Shown here piece after piece: positions 48,110-60,219 of a stretch of DNA of 64,000 nt. A program made the translations under genes and the position numbers. Each line of letters opens with the position of its first letter. Position 1 is the first letter of the stretch. Under the pieces are notes generated by a model. That model was not told the origin of the DNA. It did not search any database and saw only the letters and a list, made by a program, of their open reading frames with translations. Source of the stretch: Tetradesmus obliquus (lineage: Eukaryota; Chlorophyta; Chlorophyceae; Sphaeropleales; Scenedesmaceae). The stretch is taken from positions 4,145,501-4,209,500 of the forward strand of contig CP126194.1 of NCBI GenBank assembly GCA_030272155.1. Direction: 5' to 3'.

Positions 48110-48682
48110 CTAAAGACTCACTGGCTGAGCGTCAACTTCCGACAGGGACAGCTCAATGTCCGTCCATTCCGGATCCCACTCTACTTCTGTGCCATCAGGT
48201 TCAGTGAATAGCTTAGTGCTGGTGTCAATGAGTAGCTTAGTGCTGGTGACACTGGCAGCTGCCCTTTGCAGCCGTGCTAGCAGCTGCTGCACCTTGCTCT
48301 CAAAAGCATAATCACACAACGCCTCAGGAACAGTGAAAGACAACAGCGCCATACGTCTGCCTGCAATGCTCCTACCGCTGCTGCTATCACAGCCAAAGGC
48401 TGCAAGTGCAGGGCAGTTGCCATGCACCCTGTGCAGCCGCAGCCGCGATGTCGACAGCACCTTGCTTGCTGCTGCTGCTTCCTGCAAACTCCTGACCCAA
48501 TACACAGCAGGATATCCCAGCAGAAAGCCATTCAAGGTAGGCATTGCTGGCAGGCCTCGAACCCTGCCTAGATCTATGACTGGCATCAAGGTGCTGCTGC
48601 TGCTGCTGCTGCTGCTAATGCTGTGGTGTTGCATTGGCGGCTGCGCACGATCTGTCTGGCCTTCTGCAGACAATGCTGCAGC

Positions 48683-48728
<46 letters not shown>

Positions 48729-49997
48729 CATTGCTGCTGCTGCCATGGCTCCAGCTGCTCCTGCACCCCTTTCCAGAACACCCCCAGCTGCTGCTGCAGC
48801 TCCTTGCATTGCTCTGGTTGCGCTAAAGCAGCCTGGCCAGCCGCCTCCCCAAATGAGATGACAGCGGGCCAGCTGATGTTGCTGCTGACATCAGCTTTTG
48901 TCAACCAATGCAGGTGCAGCTGCAGCTTCAGGCTGTCGGCCAGATAGCAGCAGCCATCCAGGTGCAGAATGCAACCTAGCGACATGAGCAGTGCAGGCGA
49001 AGTTCGCAATTTGCCCACCGCATTGACAGCAGGAACAGCACAGGTGTCAGCATTGATCATGCTAATCAGGCTCAGCAACGTACACAGCCAATGGCACATT
49101 GTGCACAGCCAATGGCATGGTGACAATGATACAGTGGGTTAGGAGGTGCGCTACATGCAATGCATGTCCAGCCGACAGCAGGCTGCAGCCAACATGCTGC
49201 GACACCTGCTGGCAACAGCCTACTGCCTGGCCGCCTGCCATTGACTGGCACACTGTGGGCTACACACTGTGCAGGCGAGCAAGCAGGCAGCCAGCTGGGG
49301 CTGGGTTGCTGTTGTTGAGTGCAAAAAACGCCACCACAGCTGGGAAGGCTGCAAGGGCCGCCGATATCTCAGCAGAAAGACAGCACATCGCTGCCATATA
49401 AAAGATCACCACTTTTCTAAGAACCGTCCAGCATGCACATGGGAGCGGCTGTGTAGCACTCGGTACGCACCGCTATGCACAACCAGAACTTAGGCTCACC
49501 ATAAAAGTCCGGCAGCAGCTGCGGCAGCGGCTGCAGCGCCTGCAGCAGCTGGGCAGGTGTGACCCCTGCTGCATGGTCCAGCATGATGAGAGGCCGCAGC
49601 CCTTCAAGCAATGCTGCTAGGTCCAGCAGCAGCTGCGGGCAGGCACGCGCCAGCGGCCGCTGTCGCTTCAGTCGAGGCTGCACGACAGCACAGGCAGCAG
49701 CAGACAAAGGAAAGGCAGTCTGTCAGTGTGAGCTGCAACACCTCAGCAGTTACTATCTTTCAGGTACAGCTGAGCAGGACCGCTGAACAAGAAGATGGCG
49801 CAACTGTCACTTTGACAGCAGCTGCTGGCACTGCAGCGCCATGTGTGCAATCCTGATCTCACAGCGCGGCTTGCTGGTGCATCAAAAACTGCACAGTCTT
49901 GATGCTGCAACACTTGATGCTTCAAAGACAGCACACCGCACAAACTGCATGCTCTTACCTCCAAGACTTGCAGCACCCGCTGCAGCTGGGAAGGCAT
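48110..49997 (-). CDS. C1orf74/UPF0739-family protein (unknown function)
   Basis: Three exons close in phase: 49997-49959, 49677-49500 and 48975-48110, giving 360 aa. Segments seen: ARACPQLLLDLAALLEGLRP, GGCILHLDGCCYLADSLKLQ, ISFGEAAGQ, a poly-Gln tract, then LNGFLLGYPAVYWV and ALLSFTVPEALCDY. The LGYPxxY and SF(S/T)VPE(S/A)L motifs match my recollection of animal C1orf74 (UPF0739), whose role is not known. The poly-Gln insertion (about 14 Gln) and Ser tract make it longer than the ~270-residue animal protein. An alternative upstream start is possible because the first exon is only 39 nt. It follows BLOC1S1 on the same strand with 99 bp between that stop and this ATG. Intron 2 has a 14-bp direct repeat (CACAGCCAATGGCA) near 49082 and 49104. 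Confidence 0.65.
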
Positions 49998-50063
49998 AGC
50001 TCGCAACAAAGTGCTGAGCTGAGGGCTGCTTGCAAGTCAGCTGTCTGAAGCAAAGGAAATGCA

Positions 50064-50096
<33 letters not shown>

Positions 50097-50098
<2 letters not shown>

Positions 50099-51018
50099 AG
50101 CGTGAAGCCCTCTTTGACACAGGCAGATCCAGTGAGGCTTCAGACTGCTGAGGTGTGCTGGACTGTGCTGCTCCTGCCTGCTGCCCACCACCTGTTGCTG
50201 CTGTTGCTGCTAACCCAGCAGCGCTGTCCTGTTGACTGCCAACTTCCAGTGTGCCAGCGTCCTCTGTGGCCTGCCCTGCTGCTGCAGCCTCTGTCTGCGC
50301 CTCAGCAGCTGCTGCTGCTGTCAGCACTTTTGCAAGTGCTGCCGCCTCCCTACTGAGCACTGCCACGTAGTGCTCAAGGTCTCCTGCGTGCTTCAGGCCC
50401 TCCACCAGCTGCTGTGTGGTGTGTGACCAACTGCCCAGCTGCTGCTTGAGGGCTGCCAGCTCAGCTTTCAGCAGCTGGGACTCCCTCTCGAGCTGGCGCT
50501 GCGTGTCATATATCTGGACAAGAGAAATGGCAGTGGGCGCCGTGCAGGCACGGGAAAGACATGTGAGAATCTGGGTTTGCGGAGTCATGTTGGTGCATTG
50601 AGCCAGAGCTTGGACAAAGCGTGCTGCTGCCAATGACATGTTCAGCCTGGGATGGGATGTGCCTTACCAATGTGCTCGCAGCAGGACATGACTTGCTGCA
50701 CGGCACCTCATGTGTGTGGTTGTGTACCCACCTGTCGCACTTCTTCATTCAAATCGTCGACAATGAGGCTGCTGAAGTTGCCAGCAGCAGTAGAGGCACT
50801 CGCTTCCAATTGATCTGGAACCAACAGCAGCACCAGCACCAGCAGCATTAGCAGCGCAGGTGGCAGACTGTCAGCTTGGTGAGCTCGACTTCTCACTTCA
50901 TACAATTTCAACCACAGCGTGGTGATATCATTAGATGCGAGCTGCTTGACTTACCTGCTTCTCTGGTAAGCTCCTCCCGCTTTGCCTGTGCTGTGGCCAC
51001 GATGGACGTGAAGTTCAT
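50097..51018 (-). CDS. BLOC1S1: BLOC-1 subunit 1 (BLOS1/GCN5L1)
   Basis: Three exons close in phase: 51018-50955, 50814-50732 and 50513-50097, giving 187 aa. The start MNFTSIVATAQAKREELTREA leads into a helical core: NFSSLIVDDLNEEVRQIYDT, then QRQLERESQLLKAELAALK, LGSWSHTTQQLVEGLKHAGD and LEHYVAVLSREAAALAKVL. The order 'KR..L...A...A...VD.LN..V...Y..Q..L..E...L.....Q...W......L..IGD.E.' is the BLOS1 pattern. In animals it belongs to BLOC-1 and BORC (lysosome positioning) and has a reported acetylation role; plant BLOS1 acts in endosomal sorting. The last ~75 residues are an Ala/Gln/Thr-rich extension not found in animal proteins of ~125-150 aa. Confidence 0.85.
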
Positions 51019-52115
51019 CCAGGCTGTCAGTTCACAAAACGTGTCTATGCGACGCTACCGTTGGTTTCACGTAAATTCCATGCGAGTCGCAGCTTTCGAG
51101 TTGCTGCACCCACACAACCCTCCACCTGTTGTGACTGTCTGTTCGTGTGCCCGTAGGAGTGTACATCAGATGTTGCAGTCCATTGGACGCCATCAAAGCG
51201 ACGTCTAGCAAACCGTTGAAACAAACTTTGTTGCAAACTGGCTGCACCACTGGCTCGGTTGTCTGGGCTGGTGAGAAGAATGGTGCCTATGGCCACCGGG
51301 AGCCTGTCTGGCGTAGCAACCAGGCAGAGCGGCACCCCGATCTTGCAGGGACTGCGTCAGGTGCGTGCGTAGCTGACGTGCTGGCAGCGAGGCATGTGCA
51401 ACGCTAGCCTCAGGTTGTGCAGTAGAGGACTCGCTGTGCATTCGATGTCCATGCAAGCTTACTAGCGTCCATTGGTACTGGTTCAGTGTCAAAACACATC
51501 CACAATCATACAAACAGGCTGGGCATGTCCTGCAAACCATCCTGGCCAGCAGCTGACATCATGCATGTGGCACTCTCACGTGCAGGCTGGTCACATCAGG
51601 TGCAGCAGCAGCAGCAGCCTTGCTCGCTCAGGCAGGAGCTTGGCAGCAGCATGGACAAGCAGCAGGGCAGGTGAGAGCCCTGGGGAATGTGAAACAGGGA
51701 GCAGCATGTTAGGCCTGAGCAGCTGGCGTGCTGCCTGTGGCTGCTGCAGCACACGCAGCAGATTGTAGCAGTGTGCTGTTCCTTGTGCAATCTTGTTTCA
51801 AGCTACCTGTTCAACTTGGATGAAGGCTGCAAGCTCCTTGCGTGTATGCATGTTGTTTGTGTGGCAAGGAGGAAGAACGGTAGCACAACACATCTACCTG
51901 CATGCTTGGCCATATGCATGCAGTGTGCACACGCATATGGCTGTTGTTTCTGCTGCTTCGTGTTGCACCATGCAGCTATCACCATAGATTCCTGTGCTGC
52001 CACATGCAGACTACCTTTCACCACGTTCCAAATGTATCTTAACAGCACACAGCACACAGACTACCCACAGCTCACAGCAGTACAAATGCTGCAGCAACCA
52101 ACAGACGCACCTGCC
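51019..52115. promoter_or_regulatory. Divergent intergenic region, BLOC1S1 / PreP
   Basis: About 1.1 kb between divergent starts. No convincing gene on either strand. Longer plus-strand frames near 51.8-52.1 kb are continuous with the PreP N-terminal frame and may be 5' UTR. No TATA or other motif stands out. Confidence 0.4.
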
Positions 52116-53123
52116 ATGCGTGCTAACCCTTGTAGTGTTGTCGCTGCTGCTGCCCCTTCTGCCGCAGGCCTGCTGCGCTCCAGCCCGCTGCCAGCAGCAG
52201 CCGGCCGCCGCAGCCTATCAGCCATGGCAGTGGCCGCGCCTGCAGCAGCAGCGCCCGCCAAGGACTTTGCAAAGGAGGCGCATGGCTTTGAGCTGGTGCA
52301 GCAGCAGTTTGTGCGCGAGTACGACTCGCATGTGCTGATGTACAAGCACAAGAAGACAGGTATGTGGGCACAGCAGCAGCTGGCATGCGCGCCCGAGCGT
52401 GCAAAGCAGTTGGGCACAAACGCGTGGTGCTTCGAGTGCTGCTGGGGTGCTTTGTTACGCACTGCGAATGGGCATGGCTCGCACAATCAGCAGCAAAGTT
52501 TAACATGTGCAGAATCCGCATCCTGCTCCTTTGCTCCTTTGCGGCTGCTTCTAATGCCATGCCGTGAAAACCCATGCTGAGATGTGGTGTCAACCTGTGC
52601 TCAGCTCTAACCCATATGCGCCCTGCCTGTGTGCAGGAGCCGAGCTGATCAGTGTGGTCAACGGCGACGAGAACAAGACCTTTGGCGCTGTCTTCCGCAC
52701 GCCAGTCTCCGACAGCACCGGCATCCCCCACATCCTGGAGCACAGCGTGCTGTGTGGCAGCCGCAAGTACCCCATCAAGGAGCCCTTTGTGGAGCTCATG
52801 AAGGGCAGCCTGAACACCTTCCTGAATGCATTCACGTACCCGGACAGGACCTGCTACCCTGTGGCGTCCACCAACACACAGGTGCGACAGGCGGTGTTGG
52901 GCTTGCGTCCACGCGGCAGTTGAGTTTTCTTCGTGCAAGCAGCAGCTGTGCTGTCCTTGTGTGCTCCCCATGTCTTGCAGCAGCTGCGGCGCCAACCCAC
53001 AGTAGCACACTCCTGAGTTATGTGTTTCTTCTCTGCTGCTGCATTGCAGCCGCAAGAGTTTCACAACCTGGTGGACGTGTACCTCGCGGTCGTGCTGCAC
53101 CCGCGCTGCAACTTCATGCATGC

Positions 53124-53161
<38 letters not shown>

Positions 53162-53237
53162 ATTGTACCGCAGGATTTCCACAACCTGGTGGACGTGTAC
53201 CTCGACGGCTTGCTGCACCCGCGCTGCAAATCCATGC

Positions 53238-53274
<37 letters not shown>

Positions 53275-53361
53275 TTGCTGCGTTGTACCGCAGGACTTTT
53301 ACAACCTGGTGGACGTGTACCTTGATGCCGTGCTGCACCCGCGCTGCAACTTCATGCATGC

Positions 53362-53426
<65 letters not shown>

Positions 53427-53524
53427 ATTGTACCGCAGGACTTCTACAACCTGGTGGATGTGTGCCTCGATGCCGTGCTGCACCCGCGCTGCAACCAATA
53501 TGCCTGCTCTGCTGTTGCTGCTGC

Positions 53525-53561
<37 letters not shown>

Positions 53562-53655
53562 TCGTCGCACCCGCAGGACTTCTACAACCTGGTGGACGTG
53601 TACCTCGATGCCGTGCTGCACCCGCGCTGCAACCAATATGCCTGCTCTGCTGTTG

Positions 53656-53687
<32 letters not shown>

Positions 53688-56600
53688 TCGTTGCACCCGC
53701 AGGACTTCTACAACCTGGTGGACGTGTACCTCGATGCCGTGCTGCACCCGCGCTGCATCAGCGACAAGCGCACCTTTGAGCAGGAGGGCTGGCACCTGGA
53801 GCTGGACGATGCACAGGACCCGCTCAGCTACAAGGGCGTGGTGTTCAACGAGATGAAGGGAGTCTACAGCAGCCCTGACAGCATGTTCTACCGCGTAGTG
53901 CAGCAGGTGCGGGACTGCGGCGGTAACCTTACGTGATCTGATTCGACGACACTGCCTGCAGGTGTGCTCAGACTAGCTGTCGTATTTACGCTGCTACCAA
54001 ACAACTTGCTGGCCTGCTCGTCTGCTCCTTGGCCTTCCAACCTGACCCTGAACTGCACACACCGCCACAACACATCGCCAGGCGCTGTTCCCTGACAACA
54101 CCTACAACCACGACAGCGGAGGCGACCCTGAGGTCATCCCGCAGCTCACTTTTGAGCAGTTCCAGGACTTCCACGCGCGCTACTACCACCCCAGCAATGG
54201 CCGCTTCTGGTTCTACGGGGATGACGATGCAGACAAGCGCCTGCAGATCCTGGACGCCTACCTCGGGTGGGTTCGGGGTGCTGGTCGTGGTTAGGCCGCC
54301 TTAACTGCTGCACTGCGCGTCGCGTACCTCGTATGGCTGAGGCACAAACTTCTGGAAGCCGCTAATATTGATGATACGCTAGTCGTGGAAGCAAACTCTG
54401 GCATGCGTTACATGTAGCTGCCTGCAGCAGCAGACCAAAGAATCGCACACCCCTGACGTGACTGCATTGTGCCACCGCCTGCTGCTGTGTTGTTGCTTCC
54501 ACCCCTGTGCGTGCAGCGAGTTTGATGCGCGCCCCGTGGACAGCGACGTGGCCACGCAGCCGCTGCTGCCGGAGCCGCGCAGCGTGACTGCTCACTATGC
54601 TGCCGGCGAGGCTGAGGAGGGTGATGGCAAGGTAGGAAGGGAGGCAGCAGCAGCTGGCGCGATGCATGCACCTGAACACATTAGTACACTGTGTGTTGCT
54701 TCTGGTCAGCGAACCACATCTTCATCAAACAGTACACACTGCTAACTGGTAATCAAAGCGTCTTGCTTCACCTCCGGCGCCTGTGCCCACATCTCCTGTA
54801 CCGTTAACAGCAAGACATGTGCCACATGTTTCGTTCCTCCGCAGGCCTATGCCTCGCTCAACTGGATGCTGACCCGGGAGCCGCTGGACGTGATGAAGCT
54901 GGCGCTGCTTAGATCATTCAAATCCTAAAACATCTACTGCTGGGCCTCAGCGCTGTGCTAATGTTTTTCCCTCTGCAGGCCTACGCGTCCCTCAACTGGG
55001 TGCTGACCCAGGAGCCGCTTGATGTTGAGACGGAGCTGGCGCTGGGCTTCCTGGACTACCTGCTGCTGGGCACACCCGCTGCGCCGCTGCGCAAGGCGCT
55101 GAACGACAGCGGCCTGGGCGCGGCGCTGGTTGGCGGCGGCGTGGATGATGAGCTCAAGCAGCCCATCTTCTGCGTGGGGCTCAAGGTGTGTTGCGTTGGT
55201 GATTCCAACTGAGCTGAAGCTGCTATCGTCTGCAGCTCACATGCATGCATGTATGGCGTGCCAAGAGAAGCCGGCCTGCACTGCTAGCTGCTGTGGAGAA
55301 GCTCATATTTGCCTGCGCTAGAGCCCAATGTGCCTGTTTCACACACTATCCGCTTGTTTTGTTGTCTTCTGCTGCAGGGCGTGGAGCCCTCCAACACTGC
55401 TGCTGTTGAGAAGCTCATCCTGGACAAGCTGGCAGAGCTGGCAGCCACAGGCTTTACTGCTGGGGCCATTGAGGCAGCCGTGAACACCATCGAGTTCAGC
55501 TTGCGCGAGAACAACACCGGCAGCTTCCCTAGGGGGCTCAGCCTGATGCTGCGCGCTGTGGGGGCGTGGATCTACGGCAGGGACCCCTACACACCCATCC
55601 AGGTGCGGCAGCGACAGCTGGTGCTGTACCAGTTGCTGTGTACTGTTAAGTTTGGTGTTGTGATTTGTGGGATGCTTTGGGAGTGAGCTGCGTCAGCTGC
55701 CAAGGATCACTGGACATACTGCAACAATGGCGGCGGTGGCGGTGCACAGCAATGCGCAACATGAGGGGCAATGGGAGACGCACAGCAGCTTGTGTTGTTT
55801 CCGCTGGCACTCACGCCAGCGGCGCCTCAACCATTCTAGTCATAAACTCCCAACACACACGTCACCATGCACTATTCCACAATAATAACATTGCACCAGC
55901 ACTCGTCAACATGCTCTTTGTCGTGTGCATGATTCAAACGCTCACCTGTGCAGTGGGAGGAGGCACTGAACAGCTTCAAGGCCAAGCTGGCTGGCGGCAG
56001 CGACGTGTTTGGCCCGCTCATCCACCGCTTCCTGCTGGACAACCCTCACCGCATCAGCGTGGTCATGCTGCCAGACAGCGCACTGGCAGCAAAGACCGAG
56101 GAAGGCGAGAAGGCTCGGCTGGAGGCCATCCGTGCACAGCTGTCAGAGCAGGAGGTGAGCCTCGTTAGGAGCTGTGGGGTGCAGGCTCGTGTTTGTGTGC
56201 GTGTTGTGTGCTTGTTTTCAGCTGCACATTACATCGGGCCACGGGATAGCTCTTCTTCCTTGTTTGCTGTGGGATGGGCATGTTGGTTGGGTGCTGGGCT
56301 GCAGATGTCCGGTGAGGCAGCATGTGCAGTGACTGGTTCTGATACATGTCAGGATCACTGCCTGCTTGCTGACCCTTGCCCGCCTTGCACCTGCTGCTGC
56401 TGCTGCTGTTTGGTGTCTGCAGCTGAAGCAGGTGGTGGCGGAGACAGCAGCACTGAAGGAGCGCCAGGAGACACCAGACCCTCCCGAGGCCCTGACATGC
56501 ATCCCATCCCTGCAGGTAATGCCAGCTACGGTTTACTGTACATAACCAGCTTGTGCAGATATCACATGTCAGTGCGCTATAGCTTGACCCAAGTTGCAGC

Positions 56601-58408
56601 AGGGGTTGTTCCGCTGACAGCCAGCATGCAAAGCTTGACGCCGCACACAGATGAAATCAAACTGGGCTTGTTGTGTTCGGGCTTGGCATGGTCTGTAGGC
56701 GGGGAAAGCAAGGCATTGTACATGTGCATGCTCAACATATGCTTCCACGGTCCCTGCTGCTGCTCACCCAAGCCCACTGGTTGTGTTTGCTGCGCATTTC
56801 TGTGCAGTGTAATCTGACTTGCGCAGCTGTCGGACATCTCCAAGACCATCATCAAGCCAACTGTTTGTGCTTGCTGCTTCTTGTGCTGTGTTTTGAATGT
56901 AACCGCAGCTATCAGACATCCCCAAGACCATCACCAAGATTCCCACAGCCACCAGCGGCTTGGCAGGCGGCGCCACGCTGCTCACACACGAGCTGTTCAC
57001 AAATGACGTGCTGTACGCGGAGGCAGCATTGGACATGAACGGCCTGCCTGCCAGCCTGCTGCCGCTGCTGCCGCTGTTCTGCAGGAGCCTCACGCAGGTG
57101 GGTGTTGGTGACAGTGAGATTGCAGTTTGCATGTAGAAGAATGCATCATCACCATTTGGTGTGTATGATTACAGCAGCAGATGCAGCAGCTTGAGTCCTA
57201 TCAGTTCAGGTGTTTCGACAGAGGCAGCAGCTTGCTGTAGCATGCATGCATTGCACGTGCCAATAAGTGTGCATAGAGCATTGTGCGGCAGCTGGTGTTG
57301 CCTGCTTGTGCATGTGCCGCTGCCACCCCTGACAATTCATCTGCACCCGCTGCTGCTGCTGTTCCTGCTCCATTCTGCGCCTCCTGTCATAAACCACAAA
57401 CAGATGGGCACGCAGAAGGAGTCCTTCATTGAGCTCACGGAGCGCATCGGGCGCAAGACTGGCGGCATCAGCGTGTACCCCTTTACCAGCGCCAAGCGCG
57501 GCCAGGAGCAGCCCGTGTCGTACCTCATGGTGCGTGTGTGAAATTACAGGATGTGAAACTCAATGTTTTTCGAAAGCACTGTGCAAGAGCGCATGTACAG
57601 CGCAGCTGGCTCATGCTTGTTGAGTTGCATAATGGACACACTGCTGTTCACCCCAGCAGCGACATCCTGCAGCCCTCCATGTTGACACCGAGCATATCAT
57701 TGCACCTTGCCTCACCTCATGCTGCGCAACCCATCCTGCTTTCTTGTCCTGTTGTCTTCTTCGTGTGCAGTTGCGCGGCAAGGGCATGGGCCACATCAGC
57801 GGCGACCTGTTTGAGCTGATGCCCTGAATTCCCATTACACATATGTCAATGCTAACATACATCTGGTCACTAACATCTCACTGTCTCATGCAGGTGCGCG
57901 GCAAGGCCATGGGCCAGTACAGCGGCGACCTGTTTGAGCTGATGGGCGACATCCTGGCCACGGCGCGCCTGGACGACAAGCCGCGCTTCACGCAGATGGT
58001 GGCGGAGACCAAGGCCAACATGGAGGCGGGCATCATCGGCAGCGGCCACAGGTGCGGCGATATGATGCATGTGGCGCACAGGCAGTTTGTGCAAAGTGCC
58101 TTGTGTTTCTTAACAGTGTCGCCTCAAGCTCAATACGTATTGAGTATACTATGCACACGTTTGCTTGCATGTAAGCCTGGCATGAATCGACGTCACGCGC
58201 ACAGCAACGTGCCATACCTCAACATGTGCCCTGTCTGGCTGCGCTACGTTGCTGTGCTGCAGGTATGCCGCCAGCCGCCTGGCTGCGCAGCGCTCCATTG
58301 CCGGCTGGGTGGGCGAGGCCACCGGGGGCCTGAGCTACCTGGAGTTCATCAGGGGGCTGGCCAAGCGCGTGGAGGAGGACTGGGAGGGCGTGCAGGTGGG
58401 GGGGACAG

Positions 58409-58440
<32 letters not shown>

Positions 58441-60179
58441 AATGTTTGTGTGTATATGTCGCTTTTTATCGTGCATGCAACAAAGGTTGTGCAAGCATCA
58501 TTAGATGTGGCAGCAACGAGTGACCGACATTGCTGTGCAAGCGAGTCGCAGCTTGCTTCATGTCCAGCATCCTCACTCTCTGCACTGCCTCGTGCTCATG
58601 TTGTTCCCTCACCACAGGCGGACCTGGAGTCCATCCGCAAGCACCTGCTGCAGCGCAAGGGTGCACTGGTCAACCTCACCGGTGACGACCGCGCGCTGGC
58701 AGCAGCAGCAGCACACGTGGACGCGCTGCTGACGCGGCTGCCGGAGGCTGCAGCAGGTTCCAACGGCAGCGGCTGGTCGGGCGTGCTACCTCGCGTGAAC
58801 GAGGCGCTGGTGGTGCCCACACAGGTGGGTGGGTGTGTTGGGGCAGGGGGAAGGGTTCTTGAGGCAGTCAATTGGTTTTGTGCATTGGATTGCGGTTTGT
58901 GCACTGGGTTACGGGTGAACAGTGGCAGACACTATGACATGTTGAGCCCGGGTGGTGCCTACAGAGGTGTGTGTGGGGCTGGCTGAAGAAGTTGACTTGG
59001 CTCGCATGCAGTAGGATGGTCGACTGAACAGGAAGAATGCAGCAAGGAGGCGGGGAGCGACAGGCAAGTAAAATTATCATCGTTGCGTCCCGTCAATCGT
59101 CCCTGGCCCTGCTCTGCTCTTTCTTCATGCCGCCAGGTCAACTATGTGGGCAAGGCAGCCAACCTGTACGCTGATGCAGGCTACCAGCTGAGCGGCTCCG
59201 CGTACGTGATCGAGAAGCACCTGGGCACCAGTTGGCTGTGGGACAAGGTCCGCGTGGTGGGCGGCGCGTATGGCGGCTTCTGCTCCTTTGACAGCCACAG
59301 CGGCATGTTCACATTCCTCTCATACAGAGGTGAGTGCAGGTTTAATGCTTGTGACAGCAAGCGCTGGTAGCTGGGTGTTTTGTGTGTCAAGTGCTGCAAT
59401 AGCTTCGAGTGCTGTGTGTTGGTAAGGCTTCTGCTCCTCTGACAGCCACAGCGGCATATTCACCTTCCCCTCATACAGGGGTGAGTGCGGCGGGTGGCAG
59501 TGACACTGACAGCAAGCTCTGGCAGGGACTTTATGACATGCCCGGTAGTCTCATCCTGCTGTGCTAGCACATGTACTACATTACAATGCAATTGTGTTCG
59601 AGTGAGGTGCAGCAGGTGATTAGCGGCACTGCAGCCGTTTGACTTCTCAGCGTTTCAGTGCTTGTTGGCGCCCCTGCTCTGCTTGCTGGCTGAGCATTGC
59701 TGCAGCCAACTAGCGTCAGCCTACCTCCCTGCCTTGCTTGCTCACTGCCAACTCTGTTGGTTCTGCATTCTGCAGACCCCAACCTGCTGGACACGCTGGA
59801 GGCCCCTGCTGACGCCTGCTACAACACCCCCACAGCGAATCAACCATTCACCTGCACCTCCCACCTTGCTGTTACATCTGCTGTCGAATCTGTTATCTCA
59901 TGTCTGCAGACCCCAACCTGCTGGACACTCTGGAGGCGTACGATGGCAGCATTGACTTCCTGCGGGGCGTGGAGCTGGACCAGGACGCACTGACTAAGGC
60001 CATCATCGGCACCATGGGAGACCTGGACGCGTACCAGCTGCCCGACGCCAAGGGATACACAGCCTTCTCCAGGTACGGCTCAATTTAGCAACTGTTCCAC
60101 CGCTTTGTATGGCTGGTGTGGTGTGATGCAGCTGAAGCGGTATCGACAGCGTGAAGTTGCCCGTGTGTTTGTAAATCCT

Positions 60180-60219
<40 letters not shown>

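Noticed and set aside
52123-53235. 370-residue minus-strand frame opposite PreP
   Set aside because: Shadow of exons 1-2 and the repeat array, with no recognisable domain. Plus-strand PreP is certain here.
53363-53425. CRISPR-like array of repeats and spacers in PreP
   Set aside because: Repeats are exon fragments separated by CTG runs in a eukaryotic gene, with no palindromic direct repeats or cas genes.
52629-53936. 435-residue frame through the PreP exon 3 array as an independent gene
   Set aside because: Its first part reads PreP exon 2 out of frame, and only its end matches PreP coding sequence. It is a mixture of frames kept open by CTG/GCT runs.
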